From Myrmaecium sp. VS I D KN 1 (Eukaryota > Ascomycota > Dothideomycetes > Valsariales > Valsariaceae): a stretch of 64,000 nucleotides of DNA. The position numbers and the translations under genes were made by a program. Under the pieces are notes generated by a model, which ran no database searches, had not been told where the DNA came from, and was given only the letters and a program-made list of their open reading frames with translations. Below, one piece after another: positions 13,015-22,988 of the stretch (position 1 is the first letter of the stretch; every line of letters begins with the position of its first letter). Where the stretch lies: positions 2,418,001-2,482,000 of the forward strand of contig JADQAV010000002.1 of the NCBI GenBank assembly GCA_019775845.1. Reading direction: 5' to 3'.

Positions 13015-13916
13015 TTACGGCTTCTGGGTGGAAGTATGCGTTGCCTTGCGCTCGAAGTAAGTCCACTGGCCCTCCGGTGGTGTCTCGACAAGCTCTTCCC
13101 ACCTTGATGTTCTGTTAGCTTTCGCGGTCTCGGTATAGGCTGGAGAGACACTTACACCTTTGCTTCCACCATCTTATCCACCAGTTCCATCTCGCCCTCG
13201 GCAACATTGATGACCTCTTCGATGAGCCCAGCGCTAAGCTTGTCTTCAAGCTCGGCAATCCTAGAACAGTTTGTTAAACTCAGGACTAATAACAGGCGCG
13301 CAGTCGTAACACTGCTGCTGGGAGCTGAAGGTACGTACTGGTCCGCCGTGAGAGGAGGCTCAGGCTCGAATGCCATCGACGGTTTCTTGCCCTTTACCTT
13401 GCCAGTCCTTGGGTCAATCGGCGGGCCTTTACGCTTAGTGAGCTCCGCCCTTTCCTCCGCTGTGCGAAGCCCTTCAGGGGTGGGGGTGCCGGCTGGGCCA
13501 CCTTCCCACTCAATATCCTCCTCACTTTTGTTGGCGCCGACCACCATCTTCACGGCGATCTGGTTAGTAGTCTCCAATTGTCTCCTTGCCTCCAGGTACT
13601 CCTTGAACCTCCTGCTCTGCCATAGCGAATCGAGAATGTGATTGATCCTCTCCCCGTGTCTGGCTTCCCATGCATCTAATCCCTCCGGTTTTGTCGCTTC
13701 TACTATGGCAAGCCGGTGCTTCGTGATAGCTTCTGTGGATTGTCGGTAGACAGACGACTCAGGTATTTGTTTGAGCTTCTCGAGGGTAGCCTTGTAGTAG
13801 TATATCAAGGCAGGACGCGGCGACGGATGAGTGAATAAGCCTGTAAGCCCAGTCGGAGCACCCTTTTCAAGGTACCTGGGCTTAACGGCAGCGAGGAATC
13901 GAGATGTAGCCCTCAT
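13015..13916 (-). CDS. NADH:ubiquinone oxidoreductase 29.9-kDa subunit (NDUFA5 family), mitochondrial complex I
   Basis: Accessory subunit of the matrix arm of respiratory complex I (ETC_C1_NDUFA5 family). Three minus-strand exons, 13916-13339, 13260-13156 and 13102-13015, give 256 aa. The start MRATSRFLAAVKPRYLEKG is a short basic presequence. It is followed by the family block TGLTGLFTHPSPRPALIYYY and then YRQSTEAITKHRLAIVE. The first intron (GTACGT...CTAG) restores LTADQ-IAELEDKL. The second (GTAAGT...CAAG, 53 bp) restores the conserved end KVWEELVETPPEGQWTYFER; reading through instead would stop at once at KV. The gene sits about 400 bp from the divergent PDI gene, so the two may share a promoter region. 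Confidence 0.94.
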
Positions 13917-14327
13917 GATGGCGAATGATGAGGGAATGTCTGGCGGCCGCAACCGACGCTTAACATAGGACGACGTTAAGGTACCGAGCTGGAGCGATAC
14001 ACAGGTCCGTGCACGGTGTGCAAACAACCCAAACATGACTAGATCAGGCACTACCCCAGCATGTTGCCGTACGTTGCCCGCAAGGACGAGAACACGGAGG
14101 CTTAAACACAATCTAATCTGGCAACAACTGCAGCGAAGCCGCTTGAAGCGCATAAGCATCTCTATACGTCGGCCTTCCGCCGTCCAGTGCGCTACACGAG
14201 ACTCTCAGATGCTCAGTCGTTGAGCTCGAACGGGTGTCTCTTTGGCTTTCGCCTCCCCCTTCCTGACCCACTACCTTTGGATCTCCCGACTGTATACCAA
14301 TCCATCGGCTCTGACTTTGCGCACGCC
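13917..14327. promoter_or_regulatory. Divergent promoter region between the complex I subunit and PDI genes
   Basis: Only about 410 bp separate two start codons facing away from each other, so both core promoters must lie here. I see a GGTACC at about 13980 but no clear TATA box. Open frames crossing it are shadows. Confidence 0.5.
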
Positions 14328-16597
14328 ATGCGCGGATTTCTCTACGCGCTGCTCTCGCTCGCAGCTGTTACTCGTGTCACTGCCTTTCCCGATGGCGGAG
14401 CTGCAGCTCAGCCTCTAGATGCTGCTTTGGGACTTCAATCAACTGCTCCTGAGAGACCGAAGGCTTCTCCGAACGATGAACTATCCGACTACACGGTATT
14501 CAATGGCCAACAGGTGCCACCGATCAAAGTTTTCAAAGGAAAGGATTTAGAGGAAGGGATATCGAAAGGTTACTGGTACGATGATCCAGAGAATCAAGAT
14601 CGTCGTTGAGGCCAAGCTTACGAATCTCCAGGCTCGTCGAGTTCTTCTCTCCCTACTGTGCGCATTGCCGAGTCTTCGCGCCAGTACTGCAGACCGCTTA
14701 TGAATTTTACTATACGTCAAAGCCCCTGGAAGCCTCAACAGGCAAGAAGTCTGACGTCAATGACCTCAACTCATTTACAAGATTCTACGATTTCAGATTC
14801 GCTAAGATTGACTGCTCTGCTGATGGAGACACATGCGCAAATCCGGTGTACAATGTTATGGCGTATCCCACCTTGATACTTTTCAAAGACGGCAAAGAAG
14901 TGAAGCGACATAAGGGTGAATTGTCCATGAACAAACTCGGAGAATTCATCGAGGAGTCATTGGAGACAATACGGCCTGGTTCTAGGCCGAAGGACGGTGT
15001 CAAGTTGCCGAAACAAGGCGCTCATGAGTCGGAGGCGGGCGCGAAGCCAGAGGTGTCCGAAGAAAAGGACAAAGACCCCGCAGCCGGCTCCGCAGCTGGT
15101 GTTAAACAGAACGCTGTTGCTAAAACAGCAACCAAGGAAATCCCCAATCCACAAGGGACTGTCGTCCCCCTTACGGCTGAATCTTTCCAGCGCCTCGTGA
15201 CGATCACAGATGAGCCGTGGTTCATTAAGTTCTATGCCCCTTGGTGCCACCATTGCCAGGCTATGGCACCAAACTGGATTCAGATGGCCAAGGATATGAA
15301 AGGGAGGCTCAACGTCGGCGAAGTGAACTGTGACGTGGAAAAGAGGCTGTGCAAGGATGCTGGCGTCAAGGGATATCCTACTCTGGTGTTCTTCAGAGGA
15401 GGTGAACGGGTTGAGTACAATGGTCTACGTGGCGTTGGCGACCTCATTAGCTACGCCGAGAAGGCCGTTGATCTTGGCAAAGGCGTTCAGGACGTTGACG
15501 AAGCTGCCTTCGAAAAGTTGGAAGAAACGGAGGAGGTCATCTTCGTCTACTTCTACGACCATGCTACCACAAGTGAGGATTTTGCGGCACTGGACCGTCT
15601 TACCCTCAGTCTTATCGGTCACGGCAAGTTGGTCAAGACCAACGACAAAGCACTCTACAAACGTTTCAAGATCAGCACTTGGCCCCGTCTGATGGTGTCG
15701 AGAGAGGGCAAGCCTTCGTACTACCCCTACCTTGCGCCGAAGGACATGAGGAATTTTAGACAGGTGCTCAACTGGATGAAGACTGTTTGGCTTCCTCTGG
15801 TGCCAGAACTTACCGCAAGCAACGCGAAAGAGATCATGGATGGGAAGTTAGTTGTTCTTGGTATCCTTAGTCGCGAACGCTCCGATGAGTTCATCGCCGC
15901 AAAGCACGAGATGAAGAATGCTGTCATGGAATGGATCGACAAACAAACTCACATGATGCAACTGGAAAGACAGGAACTACGCGATGCCAAGCAACTTCGC
16001 ATTGAAGAGGCCGAGGACAGGGGTGACCAAAGGGCGTTGAGGGCAGCAAAGAGTATCCGTATCAACATGGCGGACATTGAACACCGTCAAGTTGGATTCG
16101 CCTGGGTGGACGGCGTGTTTTGGGAGCGGTGGATTCGCACTACTTACGGCATCGATGTCAAAGATGGAGAAAAGGTCATCATTAACGACGAGGACGTAAG
16201 TCGCTCCCTTAGGATGCAATTAGTCCTGGTCCCCACTAACATCATACAGAATCGCAGATACTGGGACGTCACTCCGAACGGTGACCCGATCAGGCCATCT
16301 CGCTTTGCGATTCTGGAGACTCTCAAGGCCGTGGTGGCAGATCCGCCGAAGATCCCACCGAAGTCCACCACCTCCAGACTGGGCGATGTCTTTTTCTCTA
16401 CCAAGCATTTCATTGTGTACCACCCTTGGGTCTCCCTGGGTATGATTCTTGGCTTTGTTGGTGCCGTCACTTTCTGGGGAAAGAATATGCGCCGGGTGAA
16501 GTCCTTTGGTCACACCGGGAGTTTTTTCCAGCTCGACGAAAAGCATGGTTTGTTGGGTAACCTGGGTGGGGGAAGTTCTAATGGCAAGGTCGACTAA
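14328..16597 (+). CDS. ER membrane protein disulfide isomerase with two CxxC thioredoxin domains
   Basis: Likely oxidises or isomerises disulfides of secretory proteins in the ER lumen. Exons 14328-14575, 14632-16195 and 16250-16597 give 719 aa. A signal peptide (about 1-20, MRGFLYALLSLAAVTRVTAF) is followed by a thioredoxin domain with the active site PYCAHC (Cys at about 92 and 95) and a second with PWCHHC (about 287-290). Each has the cis-Pro motif (AYPTLILF, GYPTLVFF). A third, redox-dead thioredoxin-like region (about 320-430, STWPRLMV) and a charged helical stretch (MQLERQELRDAKQLRIEEAE) follow. One transmembrane helix (about 658-684) and a short cytosolic tail without KDEL complete it. 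The layout resembles fungal EPS1/TMX-type PDIs. Intron 1 joins codon TGG across GTACGA...CCAG; intron 2 is GTAAGT...ACAG. Confidence 0.9.
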
Positions 16598-17157
16598 AGG
16601 CGTCACGACCACAAAAACAGGTATTAGATGCGGTTTGGGTGGAGTTCTATCTGTAGTAATAGTATTGTATCCGCCTGGAAAGGCGACGTCTTGGGAAGGC
16701 TTGGCGCAAAAAACGTAGCTTATTCCCTCAAGGATCTTTCCTCGCGTACGTGGCAAGCCTGATCAGGCTGTGCGATGACAAAAGGTAATTTGTCTGAATT
16801 TCCGCATAGTGAGTGGTGTTTGTTTGGCTTTACAAGCTCAGCCGCGCGCAGTCGCTGTGTTAATCGAATGTTCCTTGTGCTCAGGAGACCGTTCATATAG
16901 CGCCGAGAGTGACTGGAATCCTTCTTAATGCTCCTGTACTCTAATGTATGCTGGTCAGACATGTGGCTGTCGTGGGCCGATCATTCGGTTCTCAGCCTCG
17001 GTGCCTGCCTTGCTTATCTTCCTGCGTCCTCCACCTCGGACCATCCACCTCGCAGCTATGGAAAGTTGATCTCAAGGTCGCTTCCACCAAACTTCTCAAA
17101 CAAGAGCGATCCAACCACCACGCACGAACACGATTGGCAGGTGCAATTGGCTATACG
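16598..17157. other. Intergenic region between PDI and dihydroorotate dehydrogenase
   Basis: Contains the PDI 3' end and the promoter of the downstream gene. The frame of the downstream gene stays open back to 16948, but no presequence-like start is seen there. I see no other feature. Confidence 0.55.
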
Positions 17158-18885
17158 ATGATGAGTGCGACTCCTATACGCAGGGTTGCTGCCGGGCTGC
17201 CTCGATGCACCCGTATCTCCTCTCCGCATGCTCTCCGCCGACGCGTCCCCTCCGTTCGCACCTCCGGGCTGCGTGTATTCCCTCAGCTGCGCTCAGCTTC
17301 GACAACTGCTGAAGCGGAGGTCAAAGCCGCGGCAGGCGACGCCAAAGCCTCAGGGAAGTCCATCACGCGGCGCATCAGGAACCTGCTTTACGGCACCGCA
17401 TTCGCGCTGGTCCTCACCGGCGGTTACCTTTACATCACCGACACCCGCGCCGGCTTCCACCAGTACATCGTCCCTCCCGCGATCCGCACATTCTTCCCAG
17501 ATGCCGAGGATGCGCATCACATCGGCTCGGCCGCCATGAGGATGCTCTACGACTTCGGTCTGCATCCGCGGGAGCGGGCAGACGATGATTTGAAGGGAGA
17601 CCTCGCTGTGGAGGTGTTTGGGCATACACTCGCCAACCCGATTGGAATTTCGGCTGGCCTAGACAAGAACGCTGAGTTGACGGAGCCACTGTTTGCGCTG
17701 GGACCAGGTCTTGTGGAGGTTGGAGGCATCACGCCGCTGCCGCAGGAGGGCAACCCGAAGCCGCGAGTATGGCGGGTGGTGAGCCAGCAGGCGCTGATCA
17801 ACCGCTACGGCCTGAACTCCGAGGGTGCGCAGTCTGTTGCTTCGAGGCTGAGGCAGAGGGTAAGAGAATTTGCGTACCATATGGGCTTTGGGCTGGACGA
17901 GTTTGGCGAGCGGCTGGTGCTGGATGGGGATGCGGGCGTGCCTCCAGGAAGCTTGCGCAACGGGCGGTTGCTGGCGGTGCAGATTGCGAAGAACAAGGTG
18001 ACACCGGAAGGTGACATCGATGCTGTCATAAAGGATTACGTGACCTGCGTTCAGCAACTGGGAAAGTTTGCCGATATTCTGGTTGTCAACGTCTCGAGCC
18101 CAAACACGCCTGGCTTGCGATCACTGCAGAGCGTCCAGCCGCTTACCCATCTTCTGACGGCCATTGTGGGTGCGGCGAAACAGGTTGACAGGAAGACGAA
18201 GCCTGCAGTCATGGTTAAGGTCAGTCCGGATGAAGACACAGATGAACAAGTCTCCGGTATATGCCAGGCGGTGTGGAATTCCGGGGTGGACGGAGTCATC
18301 GTGGGCAACACCACCAAGAAACGGCCAGAACCTCTTCCTAAGGGCTACATCCTCCCGTCGCACGAAGAGCAGATCCTCCTGGAGCAGGGAGGCTACTCTG
18401 GACCTCAGATGTTTGAACGCACAAGGGACCTCGTGGCCCGCTACCGTAAGCTCTTGGACCAAGGCCCGCGGGAGGTAAAGCAGAGCGGCTCCCAGGGGCA
18501 GAGCGCTTCCAACGGAGCGGCTAATGAGCTTGTCGCCACGCAACCTGACAGCGCTGAGTTGGTTCCTACCAGCGTGGACAGTCTCGAAGAGACCGCTCCC
18601 AAGGTCGAGGCCGTCCCTGCTGGCGAGGCCAGCGGTGTGAAGCCTTTCGACCACCCCCGGAAGGTTATTTTCGCCACTGGTGGCATCACGAACGGAAAGC
18701 AAGCTTTGGAAGTCTTGAATGCCGGTGCAAGTGTTGCAATGATATATACCACCATGGTCTATGGAGGGTAAGTGCTTTGTATCCCCTCAAACAGAAGCCT
18801 GTGCTGTTATGCTGATCAAGTATCCAGGTCTGGAACTGTGACTAGGATCAAGCAGGAAATGAGGGATGAAATCCAGAAGAAATAG
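17158..18885 (+). CDS. Dihydroorotate dehydrogenase (quinone), mitochondrial class 2
   Basis: Fourth step of de novo pyrimidine synthesis: FMN enzyme of the inner mitochondrial membrane that oxidises dihydroorotate to orotate and passes electrons to ubiquinone. Exons 17158-18767 and 18828-18885 give 555 aa; the intron is GTAAGT...CCAG. Residues 1-45 are an Arg/Ser-rich presequence, with a membrane anchor at about 75-92 (LLYGTAFALVLTGGYLYI). Class 2 marks are FGHTLANPIGISAGLDKNAE, NRYGLNS, the catalytic-loop NVSSPNTPGLRSLQ, KVSPDEDTDEQ, NTTKKRP and the FMN-phosphate site ATGGITNGKQALE...GASVAMIYT. A low-complexity insertion of about 60 residues (about 438-497, Ser/Ala/Glu-rich) splits the barrel before ATGGI. 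I chose ATG 17158; an ATG follows directly at 17161. Homologues are yeast-type URA9 and Neurospora pyr-1. Confidence 0.95.
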
Positions 18886-19172
18886 AGAAACCCCTTTATC
18901 GAGCCCAGATAATAAGAACGAAAGGCAAAAAGTCCCGATAGCATAGCCTAATCAAGCATTGTATCAGAGATCCCGGATCATCTTCCTGTGCGTTTGGCCT
19001 ATCACGATGGCCTATCTCGATGGACGAAGGCTGTACATTACGCAGTGGTATCGGACGGCTTGTAAAATACTTGTATTGTACATATTCGCTTTGCTTCCCC
19101 ATACATTCTGTCTCGTTCAGCTGCTAAATGCTAAATACCAGTCCAGCACCCTCAGATGGGCCCGCGTATCAT

Positions 19173-19961
19173 TCAAGCCGTCCCTACTTCCACGATGACC
19201 TTCTTCAGATTCTCGACGTCGTGCGCGAACCTGCCCAAAAACAGGCCATCCATGGCATCCTTCAATCTTGCAAAGGTGCCTGGGCCTGCGCTCCCTCCGT
19301 ACAAGATCCGCGTTTGCCCCGTCCTCCTGGTGGCCCTGACAATCTCCCGCAGCGCCTGCGCAACGTTCACCACATGGTCCGGATCGGCCGGCTCGGCCGC
19401 GCCAATCGCCCACACCGGCTCGTACGCCAGGATGACCTCGGCATCGCGGGGCAGGGCGTCCAGCACGATCCGGACCTGCGGGCTCACCTCGCGGACGGCC
19501 AAGCCGACGGCCTCGGAGGCGATGCGCCCGTGGGATCGCTCGCCGACGCAGACGAGGGGGATCAGGCCGTGCCGGACGGCCGCGGCCGCCTTCCGGGCGA
19601 CCTGCTCGTCCGTCTCGCCGAAGAGGGCGCGCCGCTCCGCGTGTCCGAGCTCGACGATCTGGACGCCGGCCTGGGCGAGGGAGCGCGGGGAGACCTCGCC
19701 CGTGTAGGCGCCGGCGTCCTCCCAGAAGGCGTCCTGGGCGCCGAGCAGGACCGGGGTGCCCTGGAGGGCGTCTCGGGCCGGGAGGATGTTCAGGAAGTCC
19801 GGGATGAGGAAGAGGTCGAGCTGCTGGGTGGAGGCGAGCGGGGCGAGCGCGGCCACGCTGGAGACGTAGGAGGCGGTGCGGGGGAGGTCGAAGTACATCT
19901 TTAGGGAGGTGCCGACCATGCGACGGGGCTTATCGGAGGGGGAGGAAGAGGAGGAGGCCAT
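19173..19961 (-). CDS. Triosephosphate isomerase-like protein (divergent TIM paralogue)
   Basis: Single exon, 262 aa, a complete TIM-barrel protein. The catalytic trio is visible: Lys in GTSLKMYF near residue 21, His in ELGHAERR near 105 and Glu in LAYEPVWAIG near 185. The phosphate loop reads ILYGGSAGPG. However, the canonical NWKMNG is SLKMY (active-site Asn changed to Ser), GHSERR is GHAERR, and the loop 6 hinge AIGTGK is AIGAAE. Such changes mark fungal and bacterial TIM paralogues acting outside core glycolysis, for example on tetrulose phosphates. I therefore do not call it the glycolytic TPI1. Start chosen at 19961 (MASSSSSPSDKPRR); an in-frame ATG at 20060 would add 33 unconvincing residues. 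Codon use is strongly GC-ending. The gene diverges from MET13. Confidence 0.88.
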   Translation of the reverse strand: MASSSSSPSDKPRRMVGTSLKMYFDLPRTASYVSSVAALAPLASTQQLDLFLIPDFLNILPARDALQGTPVLLGAQDAFWEDAGAYTGEVSPRSLAQAGVQIVELGHAERRALFGETDEQVARKAAAAVRHGLIPLVCVGERSHGRIASEAVGLAVREVSPQVRIVLDALPRDAEVILAYEPVWAIGAAEPADPDHVVNVAQALREIVRATRRTGQTRILYGGSAGPGTFARLKDAMDGLFLGRFAHDVENLKKVIVEVGTA

Positions 19962-21053
19962 CTTCGCTGAGGAAAGGGTGGAGAGGCGGGGTGAGGTTGT
20001 GAGGTAATGGATCCGGTTTGCGCGCGGGGTCGTGTCTGTGTAGAGAGTACCAGGAAACACTCACAAGGCTGTGTGACAGGCACCCAGAGTGATGTCGGCG
20101 TACTGTATCAGGTTATCAGGTCCTCGCAGAGGGGAGAAGTAAATAGCCAGAGATTATATTGTTCCTGCGGAAATGATCACGATGGAGTTGAGTTGAGCAA
20201 GCCATGATGAGAGTGTGAGTTGAGAGTATGAAGAGAGCTTCGGGATTTCCGCGTTGGGTATAAGATACCGTACATGACGGGCGGTGGTTGTAAGTAACGG
20301 GGATAAGATACGGTACCGATGCTTCGGCGGGGAGAGCTGGCGGGCAAACCCCAACCGAACGCCCAAGCAATCCAGCAAGCTCGCCCGCTGTTGAATGATC
20401 GATCGCTATTGGGCCCTGCCGTTCGGGGACTTTCCTCCCCCTCCGCCCTCCGCCCTCCGCATCTTTTTTCCCGTCGCCTCGTCGTCTTCTTGCACACCTG
20501 TCCACCATTCTTCTTCTTCTTCCTCTTCTTCTTCTTCCTCATTCCTCCTTCCTCCACCTCCGTCCTTCACTTCTCTCCTTCCTCGCTCCCTCTCCGCCGT
20601 ACATGCTGCGGGAATTGGCCGATCGTTGGGCCCGCTCGCGTTACTTGGGATAGTCGGACGGTGAGACGGTACGACTGCCACCGAAGGCCGATACCTGACG
20701 ACCCTCGTCCGAACTCGGCGTTCCTGGGGACGACATCAGCACGAAGCAGAAATTGCATCGTGAGTCCCTCTCCTCCACTCTCTCACACCCTTCCCTCTCT
20801 CGTTGGCATCATCGGTCCCTACAGCATGCTCTCAGCCTAGTTTTCTCGCTCAATTGCATCCTGCAGCGTGTCCTTCAGCGCCCGCATCGTCCTGCTGTAC
20901 CACCTTCACTTGGCATCTTGCTAACACGACCCCCTCTTCGCAGTACCTCCTCCACCATTTTCTCATTGTTATTGCATTATTTTCCTCCCCCGAACAAACT
21001 CCCACGAATCTTCCTCTTCCTAGACTTCCTCATACACTTACCTTTCCTACACC
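19962..21053. other. Divergent intergenic region, TIM-like gene / MET13
   Basis: Contains both promoters and a CT/TTC-rich leader on the MET13 side (20440-21040), including a TTCTTCTTC microsatellite at about 20509-20545. A GTGAGT at 20760 and a CTTCGCAG ending at about 20942 could delimit a 5'-UTR intron of MET13. No gene is supported. Confidence 0.5.
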
Positions 21054-22988
21054 ATGCATATCTCGCAAAAGCTTCAGGAGTCGGCAGCGGCACGAAGGCC
21101 GACCTTCTCCTTCGAGTTCTTCCCGCCCAAGACCGCTCAGGGCGTGCAGAACCTGTATGACCGCATGGATCGCATGCACTCGCTGGGTCCCTCTTTCATC
21201 GATATCACCTGGGGTGCCGGTGGCCGCAACTCGCAGCTGACCTGTGAAATGGTTCGGGTGGCACAGTCTGTTTATGGCTTGGAGACCTGCATGCATCTTA
21301 CGTGCACGGACATGGAGAAGTCGAAGCTGGATGAGGCCCTCAAGCAAGCCTATCAGGCAGGCTGCACCAACATTCTGGCGCTTCGTGGTGACCCGCCTAG
21401 AGAGAAGGAGAAGTGGGAGGCGACCGCTGGGGGATTCAGGTACGCCAAGGATTTGGTCAAGTACATCAGGGAACAGTACGGCGATCACTTCGATATCGGC
21501 GTTGCCGGCTACTCAGAGGGGTGCGAGGACCAGGATGATCCGGACTTGTTGTTGGACCACTTGAAGGAGAAAATCGATGCTGGCGGTACATTTATCGTTA
21601 CTCAGATGTTCTACGATGCCGACATCTTTCTCGACTGGGTGAGCAAGGTCCGCGCCAAAGGCATCACGGTTCCGATCGTTCCGGGAATCATGCCGATCAT
21701 GACATACGCTGCTTTCCTCAGACGTGCTACCTGGACCAAATGCCATATCCCGGACAGCTGGCATGCAGCGTTGGACCCTGTAAAGAATGACGATGTTGAG
21801 GTTCGTGAAGTGGGAAAAGGCTTGGTCGCAGAGTTGTGCCGGAGGTTGCTTGATGCTGGCATCTATCATCTCCACTTCTACACCATGAATCTTGCCCAGG
21901 CTACCCGGATGGTCCTGGAAGAGCTCAATCTCACGCCGGATCTTTCTCACTCTCCGGTTGAGAAGCCCCTTCCTTGGAGACAGTCGCTTGCGCTGGGTCG
22001 TAGGGACGAAAATGTTCGCCCCATTTTTTGGCGCAATCGCAACCGCTCCTACGTTGCGCGTACGCAGGACTGGGACGAGTTCCCCAATGGTCGCTGGGGT
22101 GACTCTCGCTCGCCCGCGTTCGGTGAACTGGACGCTTACAACGTCGGCTTGAAGGGTACGAACGAGCAGAATATCCAACTCTGGGGTAGCCCGCAAACTC
22201 TTCAGGATATTGCCACCATCTTCGTCAAATACATGGAAGGCAAGCTGGAAAGACTGCCTTGGAGTGAGACCCCGATCACCGCTGAAGCAACCGCAATTCA
22301 GCGGGATTTGATCAGCCTCAATCGCCGTGGATTCTTCACCGTCAACTCACAGCCTGCTGTTGACAGCGCCAAGTCATCGGACCCCATTTATGGATGGGGT
22401 CCTCGTAATGGATACGTGTACCAAAAGGCTTACCTCGAGGTATTTGTCTCCCCAGAGCACATTGCCGAGCTTATCACGAGGATTGAGCGCCATGACGATA
22501 TCACCTACTACGCAGTGAACAAGGAGGGCGATCTAAAGACGAACGCTCCAGGGGAGACTCCCAATGCTGTGACGTGGGGCGTGTTCCCCGGGAAAGAGAT
22601 CGTCCAGCCCACTATTGTCGAGACGGTCAGTTTCCTGGCATGGAAAGACGAGTTCTATCGTCTCGGCCAAGACTGGGCCAACTGCTACCCAGCATCTAGC
22701 CCTTCACGCTACGTAATTGAGGACCTCATGGACACATGGTATCTCGTCAATATTGGTAAGCTTCCTCTATCCATTCCAAGTTTCTATAACTTACTTACAA
22801 TCGTACCAGTCCATAATGACTTCCACGTTTCTCATGGCATTTTCCCTCTTTTCGATGGTCTCCAGGTAGACAACATGGACAAGCCTTTACTCAAGACTAG
22901 CCTGCCCAACGGAACCCCACAGCAGGAGCCTTCCACTAATGGAGACAGCTTGGCCCACGGCGTTAACGGCATTTCGCTTGAGAACTAA
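21054..22988 (+). CDS. MET13: Methylenetetrahydrofolate reductase (MET13 type)
   Basis: FAD enzyme reducing 5,10-methylene-THF to 5-methyl-THF, the methyl donor for methionine synthesis; cytosolic. Exons 21054-22755 and 22810-22988 give 626 aa; the intron (GTAAGC...CCAG) restores NIVHNDFHVSHG. The N-terminal barrel carries SFEFFPPKTAQGVQNLYDRM with the conserved Glu, DITWGAGG, LHLTCT (as MHLTCT), NILALRGDPP, GVAGYSEGC, TQMFYD and PGIMPI. The C-terminal half (from about 310) is the eukaryotic S-adenosylmethionine-binding regulatory domain (GWGPRNGYVYQKAY, NAVTWGVFPGKEI, FLAWKDEFYRLGQDW). YDRMDRM and ETCMHLTCT place it with yeast Met13 rather than Met12. The last ~35 residues are a disordered Asn/Ser tail. 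The identification is secure. Confidence 0.96.
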   Translation: MHISQKLQESAAARRPTFSFEFFPPKTAQGVQNLYDRMDRMHSLGPSFIDITWGAGGRNSQLTCEMVRVAQSVYGLETCMHLTCTDMEKSKLDEALKQAYQAGCTNILALRGDPPREKEKWEATAGGFRYAKDLVKYIREQYGDHFDIGVAGYSEGCEDQDDPDLLLDHLKEKIDAGGTFIVTQMFYDADIFLDWVSKVRAKGITVPIVPGIMPIMTYAAFLRRATWTKCHIPDSWHAALDPVKNDDVEVREVGKGLVAELCRRLLDAGIYHLHFYTMNLAQATRMVLEELNLTPDLSHSPVEKPLPWRQSLALGRRDENVRPIFWRNRNRSYVARTQDWDEFPNGRWGDSRSPAFGELDAYNVGLKGTNEQNIQLWGSPQTLQDIATIFVKYMEGKLERLPWSETPITAEATAIQRDLISLNRRGFFTVNSQPAVDSAKSSDPIYGWGPRNGYVYQKAYLEVFVSPEHIAELITRIERHDDITYYAVNKEGDLKTNAPGETPNAVTWGVFPGKEIVQPTIVETVSFLAWKDEFYRLGQDWANCYPASSPSRYVIEDLMDTWYLVNIGKLPLSIPSFYNLLTIVPVHNDFHVSHGIFPLFDGLQVDNMDKPLLKTSLPNGTPQQEPSTNGDSLAHGVNGISLEN

